Positions 46,447 to 55,418 of a DNA stretch of 64,000 nt are shown here, piece after piece; the first letter of the stretch is position 1, and the number at the start of each line of letters is the position of its first letter. The translations under genes and the position numbers were made by a program. The notes under the pieces are model-generated. The model saw only the letters and a list, made by a program, of their open reading frames with translations. It did no database searches and had not been told where the DNA came from. The stretch spans positions 62,001-126,000 of the forward strand of contig JBGSNZ010000004.1 of NCBI GenBank assembly GCA_041739345.1. The letters are read 5' to 3'. This DNA comes from DIGJ01 sp041739345. GTDB taxonomy: Bacteria > Bacillota > Clostridia > Lachnospirales > Lachnospiraceae.

Positions 46447-47379
46447 TTAATTATCAAACTTAAAACCTTTTAGAAGCGCTCCAAGTCCAGTTGTTGCTTC
46501 TTCCCCAGAAGTATAATCAAGTGGAGCTGACTCAACTTCGTCAAGCACTTCTTCTCGGTCTTCTACGGCTTTGATGCTCAGGCTGATTTTTCCATCCTTT
46601 ACATCAAGAATCTTAACTTTAACTTCTTCGCCTTCTTTCAACACTTCACCTGGATGTTTAATATGTTTTCCACAAATCTGTGAAATATGAACCAAACCGG
46701 TTAGTCCGTCGCCAATATTAACAAAGCAACCATATGGAGCAATTTTTTCAATAACACCAGTGGTAACAATTCCCTTTTGAAGTTTTGATATCTTACTAGA
46801 TTTATCCTTTTCATCTTTTTTCTTAGCCACTTCTTTTGCTGAAAGTACTAGTTTACGATTTGATTCTTCTACTGTAATAACCTCGACTTCCAAGGTCTTA
46901 CCAAGAAATTCAGTTAAATCTTCGACATATGTTAATGCTAACTGAGAGGCAGGAATAAATGCACGAATTCCTTCTAAATAAGTAACTACCCCCGCGTTTA
47001 CCGCTTCAGCAATTTTAACAGTAACTACACGATGTTCACGAAATGCCTCTCTAAGCATATCCCACGCCAAAATATCAGTCGCTTGCTTCAAAGACAAGAC
47101 AATATTTCCTTCTCCATCATCGTCAGATAGTACCATTGATTTGATACTCTCGCCAACTTGGATGTCTGCTTTAATTGAAAACTTAGGGTCATTACTCAAT
47201 TCCTCTAGTGTAATAATTCCTTCGGTATAATATCCCAAATCCACGTTCACTTGGGTTTCTGAAACACCGATAACCGTACCGCTAATAATATCTCCTTCCT
47301 TTAATTTCTTAAAGGAACGATTGATTTCGTCCTCAAAGGATTTCATTGATGGAATAGTTTCTTCACACATTACACTCAC
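46447..47379 (-). CDS. S1-domain RNA-binding protein (ribosomal S1 homologue)
   Basis: 310 residues with three S1 domains: about 22-95 (GDIISGTVIGVSETQVNVDL), 105-178 (a divergent second, AGVVTYLEGIRAFIPASQL) and 198-270 (GVIEKIAPYGCFVNIGDG, GLVHISQI). An acidic tail follows. This is the short Firmicute S1-like protein (YpfD-like) that binds RNA and may associate with ribosomes; it lacks the six-domain form of enteric S1. Single gene, start after GAAAGAGTG. Confidence 0.9.
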   Translation of the reverse strand: MSVMCEETIPSMKSFEDEINRSFKKLKEGDIISGTVIGVSETQVNVDLGYYTEGIITLEELSNDPKFSIKADIQVGESIKSMVLSDDDGEGNIVLSLKQATDILAWDMLREAFREHRVVTVKIAEAVNAGVVTYLEGIRAFIPASQLALTYVEDLTEFLGKTLEVEVITVEESNRKLVLSAKEVAKKKDEKDKSSKISKLQKGIVTTGVIEKIAPYGCFVNIGDGLTGLVHISQICGKHIKHPGEVLKEGEEVKVKILDVKDGKISLSIKAVEDREEVLDEVESAPLDYTSGEEATTGLGALLKGFKFDN

Positions 47380-47457
47380 TCTTTCTATTTAATATTTGTA
47401 TTCAAAATAATTTTTATTATATATCATATATACGTTATTTTATAAAACAAGAGAAAA

Positions 47458-47955
47458 TCAAACACTTATAATTATGTTTAATAAAAATAAAATAACACCA
47501 ATTAAAGCGCCACTACAAATCACATTCACAATCAAAGAAATAACCATTAAACGTGATTTTTTCTTTGTAACTTCCAAAACTTGTTCAAATTTTTCGATTA
47601 TTTCCATACGATTCGCTGTATAATTTTTATTTACCGGTTCAATAATCAAATTGTCAATTCCGTCAAGCTTCTCTACAATCTGCTTTTGTGTTTGCGTAAC
47701 TTCCTGCATCATTTCCTGCAATGAAGCTATTTCATTTGATATCTGATCTTGATTTGGCCTCAGTTCATCTAATTCTTCCTTTAGATAGGTTAAGTCTAGT
47801 GCAACCTGAACAGCTGCCATCTTATCTTCTTCGCTAACGCTATGTGCATCTAATTTTTTTTGGTATTTGTCCAATGTTTTCTTATACTCGTCCAATAACG
47901 AAAGGTAGCTCTTAATCTGCTTTAATATATTCGCATTATCAAATAAATTCACCAC
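47458..47955 (-). CDS. Coiled-coil protein with C-terminal membrane anchor, unknown
   Basis: 165 residues. About 20-125 is a continuous coiled coil rich in Lys/Glu/Gln (NQISNEIASLQEMMQEVTQT), then one C-terminal membrane helix (about 138-162; LMVISLIVNVICSGALIGVI). This tail-anchored layout puts the coil in the cytosol. No family is recognised. The start has GGAGG. It stands between the S1 gene and the alarmone synthetase, with short gaps. Confidence 0.65.
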   Translation of the reverse strand: MVNLFDNANILKQIKSYLSLLDEYKKTLDKYQKKLDAHSVSEEDKMAAVQVALDLTYLKEELDELRPNQDQISNEIASLQEMMQEVTQTQKQIVEKLDGIDNLIIEPVNKNYTANRMEIIEKFEQVLEVTKKKSRLMVISLIVNVICSGALIGVILFLLNIIISV

Positions 47956-48062
47956 AATTCCTCCATCTACTCCTACTATTATTACTTAAGCAAGATTAGT
48001 ATTTTCTTGCTCAAATTCTTATGTATATTATATCTTTTGTGGGAATTTGTGGCAACTATTAT

Positions 48063-48776
48063 TTATTCTTCTGTTATTGTACCATAGGCTTCGATTGGTA
48101 CTCTTCGTATTGGATCTACTACAATTTCGTGTAAATCCTCCATTTCCTCTGGCAGGTATCGTTTGATTTCTTCATTCAAACCTAACATTTTGTTATCCAG
48201 ATAGGACGCAATCATTGCACATTCCTTTAATTCGTTCCGAATACTCTGTGGTGCATTCCCTTCAAACTTGTAGTAAATCTTGTGTTCAAGGCTTGCCCAA
48301 AAATCCATGGCAATTGTACGAATCTGAATCTCCACTTTGGTCCTTACAACCTCATTGGATAGAAAAATTGGAACAGTAACAATCATATGATAACTCATAT
48401 ATCCATTTTCCTTTGGTTGTGTAATGTAATCTTTTACTTTCAAAACCTGTACATCGTTTTGTTTTGCAATCGCATCTGCTATTCGATAGATGTCCGAAGT
48501 GAAGGAACAGATAATTCGTATACCTGCAACATCATTTACATATCGTACTACATTCTCAATCGTAAGTTCATGATTACAATGCCTTATTTTCTTTGCAATA
48601 CTCTCAGGTGACTTCATTCTCGACTTTACATGTTCAATTGGATTGTAGCGATGTGCCTGCTTAAATTCACTATTTAATATTTCAATTTTAGTATTTACTT
48701 CCTTTAGTGCTGCTTCATAAAGAAGAATGGCATGCCTCCACTCCTCTGCCTCATCATAAAATATTGGTAACTCCAT
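48063..48776 (-). CDS. Small alarmone synthetase ((p)ppGpp synthetase, RelQ/RelP type)
   Basis: 237 residues from the ATG at 48776, which has GGGAG 5 bases upstream; an earlier in-frame Met at 48809 has none. It carries only the RelA/SpoT synthetase domain: VRYVNDVAGIRIICSFTSDI, TQPKENGYMSYHMIVTV, and EIQIRTIAMDFWASLEHKIYYK, without HD hydrolase, TGS or ACT domains. It makes (p)ppGpp from ATP and GTP/GDP. It sits after the Tad locus, probably with its own expression. Confidence 0.92.
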   Translation of the reverse strand: MELPIFYDEAEEWRHAILLYEAALKEVNTKIEILNSEFKQAHRYNPIEHVKSRMKSPESIAKKIRHCNHELTIENVVRYVNDVAGIRIICSFTSDIYRIADAIAKQNDVQVLKVKDYITQPKENGYMSYHMIVTVPIFLSNEVVRTKVEIQIRTIAMDFWASLEHKIYYKFEGNAPQSIRNELKECAMIASYLDNKMLGLNEEIKRYLPEEMEDLHEIVVDPIRRVPIEAYGTITEE

Positions 48777-48861
48777 ACGTTCTCCCATTTGCATGATTAA
48801 CATTGTCATTTTATTTTAACACAAAAATGTTAACAAGTATTGAAGCATTCATAAACATTTA

Positions 48862-50160
48862 TTAAACTTTATTAAAAATATAGTTAATTTGAGCAAATGT
48901 AACCTGGTCTCCAATCACAATTTCTGTTTTTTGATTTGTTTCTAAGCGGTTACAATTAACAAACGTCCCATTGGTTGAATTTAAATCCGTAAGAAAAAAC
49001 TGTTCGCCCTCTTTTTCAATTTTTGCATGAAAGCGACTAATGGAGTCATTGTTTATGGCATAATCTACGTTCGTTTTTAATTTACCAATGAAAAACGGAA
49101 ATTCGGAAAGTATAATTTTTTGATAAGTTTTATAATCTGTAGGTAACAAGCAATACGAATCTTCTCCATACGTTTGTGTTTCATTTAATAAAAGAACCGT
49201 ATTTTCGGACATTGCTTCTGCTGCCTTCTCAATATTATGTTTAAAAACTGGAGGCTCGGGCTGCGTATCTTCTATTACTTTTGCTGGATTCAACTGATGT
49301 AATGATTTTGTTTTTAATACCTTATTTTTACCATTTAGCATGTAATGTAATACAGAAAACTCTACCAGTACAATTATGATTATAAACAAAAGAAACTTCG
49401 TTGTTTCAAATTTCCCATCAATTTGGTTCACAAAAAAGTGTAATTGATAAAGTACAGCAATTACTATTATACCAAGCAAAATAGTACCTATACATAATGC
49501 AATTACAGAATTTCTATTCGAGATAGCCTCTTCTTCCTTACTGGGTAAAAAAACTTCATTATCAAGCGAAATCTTTTGCTGTTTTTCTATATTTATTTCC
49601 TTTTCTTCCTTACATAGAGGTATTTCATTATTTAAGAGTCTTTTTAGCTCCAAAACCGTACTTGTTTTATCTCTGTTTTGCTTGTATAGCCCATACGCAA
49701 GAAGAACTGCTTGTTCCTCTTGATAATCTACCCGATCTAAAATAAATTCTAAAAGACTGGAAAATTGTTCTACAATCTCTTTGCAATAGCCTGGAATATA
49801 GCAAAGACTAACTTTTAAGTTACTTGGATCTATAAAAAGGTGCTTGGGTTCTAATACGAAATTATTCTCCATGAGCAAATATTCTTTTCCCTTTTCAATT
49901 GTAGCTATAATTCCCTCCACAAGTTTCATAATCTGCTCCCTGGAAAACTTTGCTTTTTGATAAACTTCAAAGCAAGGCTGTAATGAACTGATATCATAAT
50001 AATAGTAGTCTAGTCCATCAATATGTTTCACTTGCATTGGTAAAAAACCTAAAATTTTGTTATTTTGCATCATCCTTATCTCATAGGTTGTCTTTTCATT
50101 TTCTTCTTGTAACACTACAAGATAATTACGATACATATCCCTTTTATACTCAACTATCAT
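48862..50160 (-). CDS. FHA-domain membrane protein of the Tad locus
   Basis: 432 residues. An N-terminal domain of about 180 residues (MIVEYKRDMYRNYLVV, a DUF6382-type start from memory) precedes two membrane helices (about 217-240 and 253-275). A C-terminal FHA domain follows: SRFHAKIEKEGEQFFL, DLNSTNGTFVNC. FHA domains bind phosphothreonine peptides, so this protein probably links the pilus machinery to Ser/Thr kinase signalling. The start overlaps the upstream TadE-like gene by 11 bases, so it is the last gene of the operon. Confidence 0.88.
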   Translation of the reverse strand: MIVEYKRDMYRNYLVVLQEENEKTTYEIRMMQNNKILGFLPMQVKHIDGLDYYYYDISSLQPCFEVYQKAKFSREQIMKLVEGIIATIEKGKEYLLMENNFVLEPKHLFIDPSNLKVSLCYIPGYCKEIVEQFSSLLEFILDRVDYQEEQAVLLAYGLYKQNRDKTSTVLELKRLLNNEIPLCKEEKEINIEKQQKISLDNEVFLPSKEEEAISNRNSVIALCIGTILLGIIVIAVLYQLHFFVNQIDGKFETTKFLLFIIIIVLVEFSVLHYMLNGKNKVLKTKSLHQLNPAKVIEDTQPEPPVFKHNIEKAAEAMSENTVLLLNETQTYGEDSYCLLPTDYKTYQKIILSEFPFFIGKLKTNVDYAINNDSISRFHAKIEKEGEQFFLTDLNSTNGTFVNCNRLETNQKTEIVIGDQVTFAQINYIFNKV

Positions 50161-50593
50161 CTTTTAAAAGCCCTCCCAAGCTTCGAATACTTTTCATTGG
50201 GTCGTAGATTAGAATATCTTTTTCCCGTAATTGAGTCTCACTCCCTAGGAGCGTTTGTATTCCTGGCAAATTTAACTTTCTGCGTTCACAATACTCAATA
50301 TGAATGCTTAAAATACCCACATGTATTTTCATGTTTTCTAATTTTGTAATACACAGTTTATTGTTCGCTTCTTCCATAATCTCTTGTTCTAATCGTGTCT
50401 CAATCTCTTTTGCCTCAAACAATCTAAGATCATCTTGTCCTCTCATTGCATATTTATCTATAATCGTTCGAATACATACACTGTCATGTAAGTCAAACCC
50501 TAGGTATAAAAATGCAAAAATTATAAATAGTATCAACGGAAGTACAAATGCCGCCTCTACCGTAAAACTTCCGTGGCATCGTTGTCTTAGCAT
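50150..50593 (-). CDS. TadE-like minor pseudopilin
   Basis: 147 residues from the ATG at 50593, which overlaps the end of the prepilin peptidase-like gene by 7 bases; the much longer in-frame reading upstream lies in that gene. The N-terminus MLRQRCHGSFTVEAAFVLPL is the TadE class: G-S-F-T-V-E-A with the Glu five residues after the likely cleavage Gly and a hydrophobic helix. It should be a minor pilin processed by a TadV-type peptidase. Confidence 0.82.
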   Translation of the reverse strand: MLRQRCHGSFTVEAAFVLPLILFIIFAFLYLGFDLHDSVCIRTIIDKYAMRGQDDLRLFEAKEIETRLEQEIMEEANNKLCITKLENMKIHVGILSIHIEYCERRKLNLPGIQTLLGSETQLREKDILIYDPMKSIRSLGGLLKDDS

Positions 50594-51015
50594 AACATCA
50601 TGCTCACATATCCAAGAAACAGAAAAGGGAAAAATGGAATTGTAGTTTTTAATTCCACCTTTTTTAGAAACAACATAATTGTTGAGAAAAGTGCTGCAAG
50701 AAAAAGTGCCAGAACAAATACCAGAAAAATCGTTGAGAATCCAAAGCCAAAGCCAAGAAAAGCAATACATAAGCCATCTGCCAGTCCTATTTTTTCACGC
50801 GTTGCCAAAGATAATACAATCACAGTCCCACCAAAAAGCACGCCTGCACCTATCTGAAAATAACTAAGTTTTGCTCCACCTAGTATTTGAAATATTCCAA
50901 TGGGAATTAAAAAGCATAATTTGTATAGACATACCTTTTTACTTTTTATATCTTCCATACTTACCCATAGTAATATTATCCCTGCTGCAATTTTAAGCAA
51001 TGTTTCTATCCGCAT
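50587..51015 (-). CDS. Type IV prepilin peptidase-like protein, A24 family
   Basis: 142 residues with five to six membrane helices. The two catalytic Asp regions are seen as SMEDIKSKK (Asp near 22) and GLADGLCI (near residue 78), where most A24 peptidases have GxGD; here Gly is replaced by Ala. It would cleave pseudopilin leaders at the membrane. A second A24 protein with a canonical GAGD site is at the start of the operon. It overlaps both neighbours by a few bases. Confidence 0.75.
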   Translation of the reverse strand: MRIETLLKIAAGIILLWVSMEDIKSKKVCLYKLCFLIPIGIFQILGGAKLSYFQIGAGVLFGGTVIVLSLATREKIGLADGLCIAFLGFGFGFSTIFLVFVLALFLAALFSTIMLFLKKVELKTTIPFFPFLFLGYVSMMLC

Positions 51016-51758
51016 CTTTTACACGCCCTCCATGTTTTTACACTCTCATAAGGTACTTTTCTAATTGTTCTTTTAAGTCCCGAACATGTCTTGCAATAAT
51101 GGTAACGATCACCATCCGAAGTAATATAAAAAGCAGAAAAATCCGCACTATTTTTTCCTTTACCACACAACTCACAAGAATAGTATTTTCCGCCTGCATC
51201 ATTCCTCTTATTTGGCAGTTCATTACGTTCTACCGTTTGAATAGCACGCCTTAAGTGGGAACAGTTTTCCGATTCATGATATACGGTTCCAGTATCTGTA
51301 ATATAAACATATCGCATATTGGAATTATCACTCGATTTATTTGTTTCTTCTCGTCTGTCTCTTCCTACAAACAACCGAGTTCTGGCAATCTGCTCTACTC
51401 GAATATGAGTCGTATTCCAAAATGGAACTGGAACTTTTACTACATAATTGGCAATTAGGGTAAGGTCTTTATCCTTATAGTAAGATTGCGAAAGTGAAAT
51501 AACACCTCCCCAGATACAGTTTTTACCCAAATATTCGTTTTCTAAATTCATATTAAAATCAATCTGAATTGCAAGTTTACTTTTTTCCTCTTCATTAAAA
51601 TATCCTGCTAATGACATTTGATTCGCTGTATCACTTAATGCCGTCTGTATTGTATATTGAAGGGATATCAGACAAATTATATAAGAAATCCCCAAAAGAA
51701 AGAACATAAAGATAGGCAGTACCATTGCAGCCTCTACGGTAATTGATCCTTTTTTCAT
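51006..51758 (-). CDS. TadE-like protein with two zinc-ribbon-like repeats
   Basis: 250 residues. N-terminus MKKGSITVEAAMVLPIFM (TadE-like class III signal). The C-terminal 100 residues contain two copies of a Y-x-T-x-x-G-x-x-Y-H-x-x-x-x-C-x-x-L-x-R-x-I pattern followed by C-x-x-C-G: first at about 152-203 (YHESENCSHLRRAI, CELCGKG), second at about 207-250 (YHYCKTCSGLKRTI, CKRCG). The pairs look like small metal-binding domains. It is probably a surface-exposed pilin tip or adhesin component. Confidence 0.82.
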   Translation of the reverse strand: MKKGSITVEAAMVLPIFMFFLLGISYIICLISLQYTIQTALSDTANQMSLAGYFNEEEKSKLAIQIDFNMNLENEYLGKNCIWGGVISLSQSYYKDKDLTLIANYVVKVPVPFWNTTHIRVEQIARTRLFVGRDRREETNKSSDNSNMRYVYITDTGTVYHESENCSHLRRAIQTVERNELPNKRNDAGGKYYSCELCGKGKNSADFSAFYITSDGDRYHYCKTCSGLKRTIRKVPYESVKTWRACKRCG

Positions 51759-51790
51759 TGATTCCTCTTAACTCATAAAAAAATATGTAT

Positions 51791-51904
51791 AGATGCATTC
51801 GAATATCCTTTCTCGATTGTGGAGTTTGATAGTCTTTCGCTTTAAGGCACATTTTGATATTTATAGTTTCTTAAAGTCTCAAGAAAGGATACACGAATAC
51901 ATCT
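51791..51904. repeat. Imperfect 27-bp stem-loop inside the Tad operon
   Basis: AGATGCATTCGAATATCCTT... at 51791-51817 pairs, with four mismatches, with the complement at 51877-51904 (TCTCAAGAAAGGATACACGA...). It fills most of the 152-base gap between the DUF5702-like and TadE-like genes, the largest gap in the operon. It may process or attenuate the transcript. It is not related to the five large hairpin copies. Confidence 0.6.
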
Positions 51905-51910
51905 AATAAA

Positions 51911-53803
51911 TTAATAGCTATAGGTTACATTTACATTTAAGGTCTTATTTTTATGGTAGGTATAGGTTCCGTCTGCACAAATGCCAATTATGCCATTTTG
52001 CAAAGAAAAATCTTCATAATACGTCTTTTTCATATTGTTTTCAATCAAAGCCAACGAGCGGTTCACCCGATTCCCTTGTTTCTGAAAATAAAGCAACTGA
52101 CCTAAATAATCCGTATACGAAACACAAACCCCGTTTACTTCTTTAAATTGCTTTGCTTTTTTCATTACTAATAGCTTTCCAAATGAAAACAGTTCTTCGT
52201 AATTTAATAAAAAGCTTTTCCTTGTTTTCCAAAGAGGTATTTCCTTTCCTTGAAGCAATATTGCAAGGTCAATGACTGCCTCCGCCATGGCCCAGCATAA
52301 CAAAATAGAGGTCTTAACAATTTGAACCAGAGGCTCCATTCCACTATATCCCACCAGTGCTAATGCAGTAATATGGGCTTTTTCACTCTTTTCTTTATCT
52401 GTTAATAAATACATAAAGTTAAACATTCCCCGCACTAGTAAAAGTTTATCCAAAACATTTCCTAGTGCTTCTTTTTCTGTTTTGCCACCTCCGATTAAAT
52501 ACTCTTGCTCATATTGAAGTGGCTCCTTCCTATCACTCAAATAATTTGTAAAATGCTTTTTATAATAACTAATTTCTAGTGCTGTATTAATTGCATTATC
52601 AATCGCCGACTCCTCCGAATACATTGAAAAGCTTTTCTTCACTTTTTCACTATCTTCGCTATCCATTTCAGATAATGTATTTGAACAGGAACCATCCGAC
52701 TCTTTCTTGGACTGAGCTACCAAAAATGCTGCTGGCATCTCATTTGTTGATATACTTTCTTCCTTTTCTACTACCAATGATAACAAATTGGAATGAAAAC
52801 TTTTTTTAATACAGTCTACTGGATTTTCCGTTTCCTTTAAATTCACATTTCCATAATCAAACTGCAATGGTCTAATCTGATATGACTTTAGGATATACAT
52901 TGCATCTTCTTCCGCTTTATTTTGAAGATAATCTTCTAAGACGGCTCGATTGGAAATCAAGGTATCCTTCATTCCAATTATCTGATTATACATGAGATTG
53001 AAATCCGCTTGGCCTGCACCTGATTTTTTTTGTTCCATCTGTTCAATTTCTTCCAAGACCTGATTAATTAAACCTATTATTCTTCTACATTTTGATGCAC
53101 TTACTTCATCATAAGGAATATATTCGGATTGTAATGCATTCCAGATTACTTCGCTATTTACTCCGGTTTCGTATGCATTGATATCCCCTTTGCAAATTTG
53201 CTTTATAAATGTATTTGAAGTCTTAACCTTTCCATTTGAAATGACAGCACCTTCAATTAACCTTATTACTTTTAGTAAGGATCTATCCATCTGTGCATTT
53301 TCTTCCGCCTCCTCCAGTTCATTTACCTGCTCCTTCGCTTGAGTTTTTACCGCTTCTATTTTGTCTGTATTAACCTTTTCTTTGAAACGATAAGAATCAG
53401 TGCAATGATATTTCATATATTTGGCCATTTGATCTAGATAGCAGTCCCCTCCTCCTTCCAAAAATGGTGTAGTAGAAGCTATTACAAACGATTGATTTTC
53501 TTGTTTATATAAGCTTCCACTTATTTCACTTTGATACTTCTCAATTTCAGAAAGTACCCGGGTCTCTTTATCACCTTCTCCTTCTAACATAAAAAGGTGA
53601 TAGTCATCCCAAAGTGGTCTGCAATATTCGCTAAATACACCTTGTACCGCCAACCGAAGATTCCTTTCGCTAAAGGTTATCAGTGCACTCCTTCTTGCGG
53701 ATTCAATGGCGGCAGCAAAGAAAGATAACAATATAAGTAAAATTAAAGTCAGAAAAATTGTAATTTCTCCACCGCCAGACCTGTTTTTTGAAATGTTATC
53801 CAC
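51911..53803 (-). CDS. DUF5702-like membrane-anchored Tad-locus protein
   Basis: 630 residues, GTG start at 53803 directly behind the pilin gene. A basic tip and an N-terminal membrane helix (about 14-34; ITIFLTLILLILLSFFAAAI) resemble TadE/TadG-type entry signals. The large remainder is helical and charged, and a hydrophobic stretch lies near residues 470-510 (LLCWAMAEAVIDLAILLQ). It probably takes the TadG-like place in the operon. The DUF label is from memory; function unknown. Confidence 0.65.
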   Translation of the reverse strand: MDNISKNRSGGGEITIFLTLILLILLSFFAAAIESARRSALITFSERNLRLAVQGVFSEYCRPLWDDYHLFMLEGEGDKETRVLSEIEKYQSEISGSLYKQENQSFVIASTTPFLEGGGDCYLDQMAKYMKYHCTDSYRFKEKVNTDKIEAVKTQAKEQVNELEEAEENAQMDRSLLKVIRLIEGAVISNGKVKTSNTFIKQICKGDINAYETGVNSEVIWNALQSEYIPYDEVSASKCRRIIGLINQVLEEIEQMEQKKSGAGQADFNLMYNQIIGMKDTLISNRAVLEDYLQNKAEEDAMYILKSYQIRPLQFDYGNVNLKETENPVDCIKKSFHSNLLSLVVEKEESISTNEMPAAFLVAQSKKESDGSCSNTLSEMDSEDSEKVKKSFSMYSEESAIDNAINTALEISYYKKHFTNYLSDRKEPLQYEQEYLIGGGKTEKEALGNVLDKLLLVRGMFNFMYLLTDKEKSEKAHITALALVGYSGMEPLVQIVKTSILLCWAMAEAVIDLAILLQGKEIPLWKTRKSFLLNYEELFSFGKLLVMKKAKQFKEVNGVCVSYTDYLGQLLYFQKQGNRVNRSLALIENNMKKTYYEDFSLQNGIIGICADGTYTYHKNKTLNVNVTYSY

Positions 53804-53804
53804 A

Positions 53805-53981
53805 TTAATTTCCTATAATCTTATCACTGTCACTACTAATCGTATCAAAGATATCCTTTACTAGTTCTGTAATCTTATCTTTAAAAATGAGTACTAATCC
53901 AATTAATACTACTAAAATCAAAATAATTTCAACTACGCCAATTCCATCTTCCTCTTCTAAAAACGCTTTCCATTCTTCCAT
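53805..53981 (-). CDS. flp: Flp-type pilin (Flp1-like, type IVb)
   Basis: 58 residues, encoded in the short gap between the DUF5702-like gene and tadC. Start ATG at 53981 with AGGAG about 6 bases upstream. Sequence begins MEEWKAFLEEEDGIGVVEII, then a helix LILVVLIGLVLIF and a basic-acidic tail. G-x-G-V-V-E matches the conserved Gly/Glu entry of Flp1-family pilins that are cleaved before a hydrophobic helix. It is the likely main pilus subunit. It ends at 53805, and the next start is two bases beyond its stop. Confidence 0.85.
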   Translation of the reverse strand: MEEWKAFLEEEDGIGVVEIILILVVLIGLVLIFKDKITELVKDIFDTISSDSDKIIGN

Positions 53982-53993
53982 ATAATTCTCCTT

Positions 53994-55412
53994 TTAAAAT
54001 GATAAAAATGCAGGTATAATAATAATTCCCATGACTAAAATTAGCATAAGCATCATTGGAATAAGTAATTTAGTTCCTGCTTCTTCCCCTTGCTTTTTTG
54101 CGTATTCCTTACGTTTGTCAAATGCTTCGATTGCCTCAACTTCTAGTAGTTCTAAAATACGGTCACTTCCCTTTCTTAAATTTTGAGAAATTAAGGTGCT
54201 AAATTTAAGATATTCAAGTCTCTTAATACGTTTTCCGTATCGTTCATAGGCTTTCACCTCGGCAGTACCATTCAAAATTTCCTTTTGTGTAATCAACATT
54301 TCCTCATAAGCATATTTTATTTTTACTCCTTTCCTTTGCTTATCTTTACTATATTCCTGAGAAATTTTTTCAAACGCTCCAGAAATTGTCATCCCCGCTC
54401 CAAGGAGAAGTACAAATTTATTTACGAGGCATGGATAGTCAAGCAAAAGACCTTCTTCTCTCTTTTTTTCTTCCTTTTTTAGATTTTCATCCAACTGCAG
54501 CATTGCTAAAAGAGAACCTATTATAGCTAGTATCAAGAACATAAAACTTTTTGATTTTTCTTCTTCTTTATAGTACACGCCTACTCCATCCACAGCCTGT
54601 GGTAAGGACAAATAAGCCTCTTTTTTTGTCTTCTCTTCTAACTCGCTCAGGCTTTGTTTCCAGCTCTCCCAGAACTTATCTTCCTTCGTTTTCTTATCCG
54701 GGATAACTTTAAGTATAAAGGAACATTCTTCCTTCCATTCCTGATACACTAATATAGCGCTGATTTTAACCTCCTTCCCATCTTCTAAAAGTTTCTCTTT
54801 GTCAATACTCCCATCCTCCAAAATAATGCCATCTTCATCTAACGACCACTGTACTGATATGGAGGTATTTGGTATCTTTTCCAGTAAGACAAGTGGTTTT
54901 GAAACCATAGAATTACTTTTGTTCTCACCCAAATAAACCGATTCGATATATTCTTTTGCTTTATGAAAGGCAACTTGTTTTTCTTTTTCGTTATATATTT
55001 TTTCTTTTACATCAATGCTAATTTCTTGAGTACCAATTGTATTATTTTCTATTTCTAACGATACTGCATTTGACCCCTCGCCATATCCTGGGCGTATTAG
55101 CCTGGCGTTATCAAAAAGCTGCGCATGTTGCAAAAATACGGAAAGCTCACTAAACATACCTAGTATTAAAATTACTCCAAATACCACTGCCATCATGTGA
55201 ATCTTTTTATACAAAAATGTAAAAAGCATTTGCTCCTCATTTTCTGACGGATATAATTTTTGCATTTGAAGTCTATGGGGATTTTGTTTCATCCTCTTTT
55301 CAAGATGAAGTTGCTTTATCAATAACTTTTCACGCCCGTAATTTTCTTTTTGATTCTTTGTCAAAAATAAGAATACGGCATAAATCAGTAAGCTTACTGT
55401 GCATATAATCAT
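53994..55412 (-). CDS. tadC: TadC-like inner-membrane platform protein
   Basis: 472 residues. The C-terminal 200 carry the type II secretion F domain: LLDYPCLVNKFVLLLGAGMTI, GSDRILELLEVEAIEAFDKRKEYAK, and a final membrane helix (LLIPMMLMLILVMGIIIIPA). The N-terminal half, with helices near 1-17 and 75-95, is unusually long (about 250 residues before the F domain) and not recognised. It forms the platform with TadB. Six bases behind tadB, so coupled. Confidence 0.85.
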   Translation of the reverse strand: MIICTVSLLIYAVFLFLTKNQKENYGREKLLIKQLHLEKRMKQNPHRLQMQKLYPSENEEQMLFTFLYKKIHMMAVVFGVILILGMFSELSVFLQHAQLFDNARLIRPGYGEGSNAVSLEIENNTIGTQEISIDVKEKIYNEKEKQVAFHKAKEYIESVYLGENKSNSMVSKPLVLLEKIPNTSISVQWSLDEDGIILEDGSIDKEKLLEDGKEVKISAILVYQEWKEECSFILKVIPDKKTKEDKFWESWKQSLSELEEKTKKEAYLSLPQAVDGVGVYYKEEEKSKSFMFLILAIIGSLLAMLQLDENLKKEEKKREEGLLLDYPCLVNKFVLLLGAGMTISGAFEKISQEYSKDKQRKGVKIKYAYEEMLITQKEILNGTAEVKAYERYGKRIKRLEYLKFSTLISQNLRKGSDRILELLEVEAIEAFDKRKEYAKKQGEEAGTKLLIPMMLMLILVMGIIIIPAFLSF

Positions 55413-55418
55413 TTTATA

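Noticed and set aside
50594..50770. 59-residue N-terminal extension of the TadE-like protein
   Set aside because: It lies in the overlapping peptidase-like gene and is Trp/Cys/Phe-rich; the TadE signal begins at the ATG at 50593.
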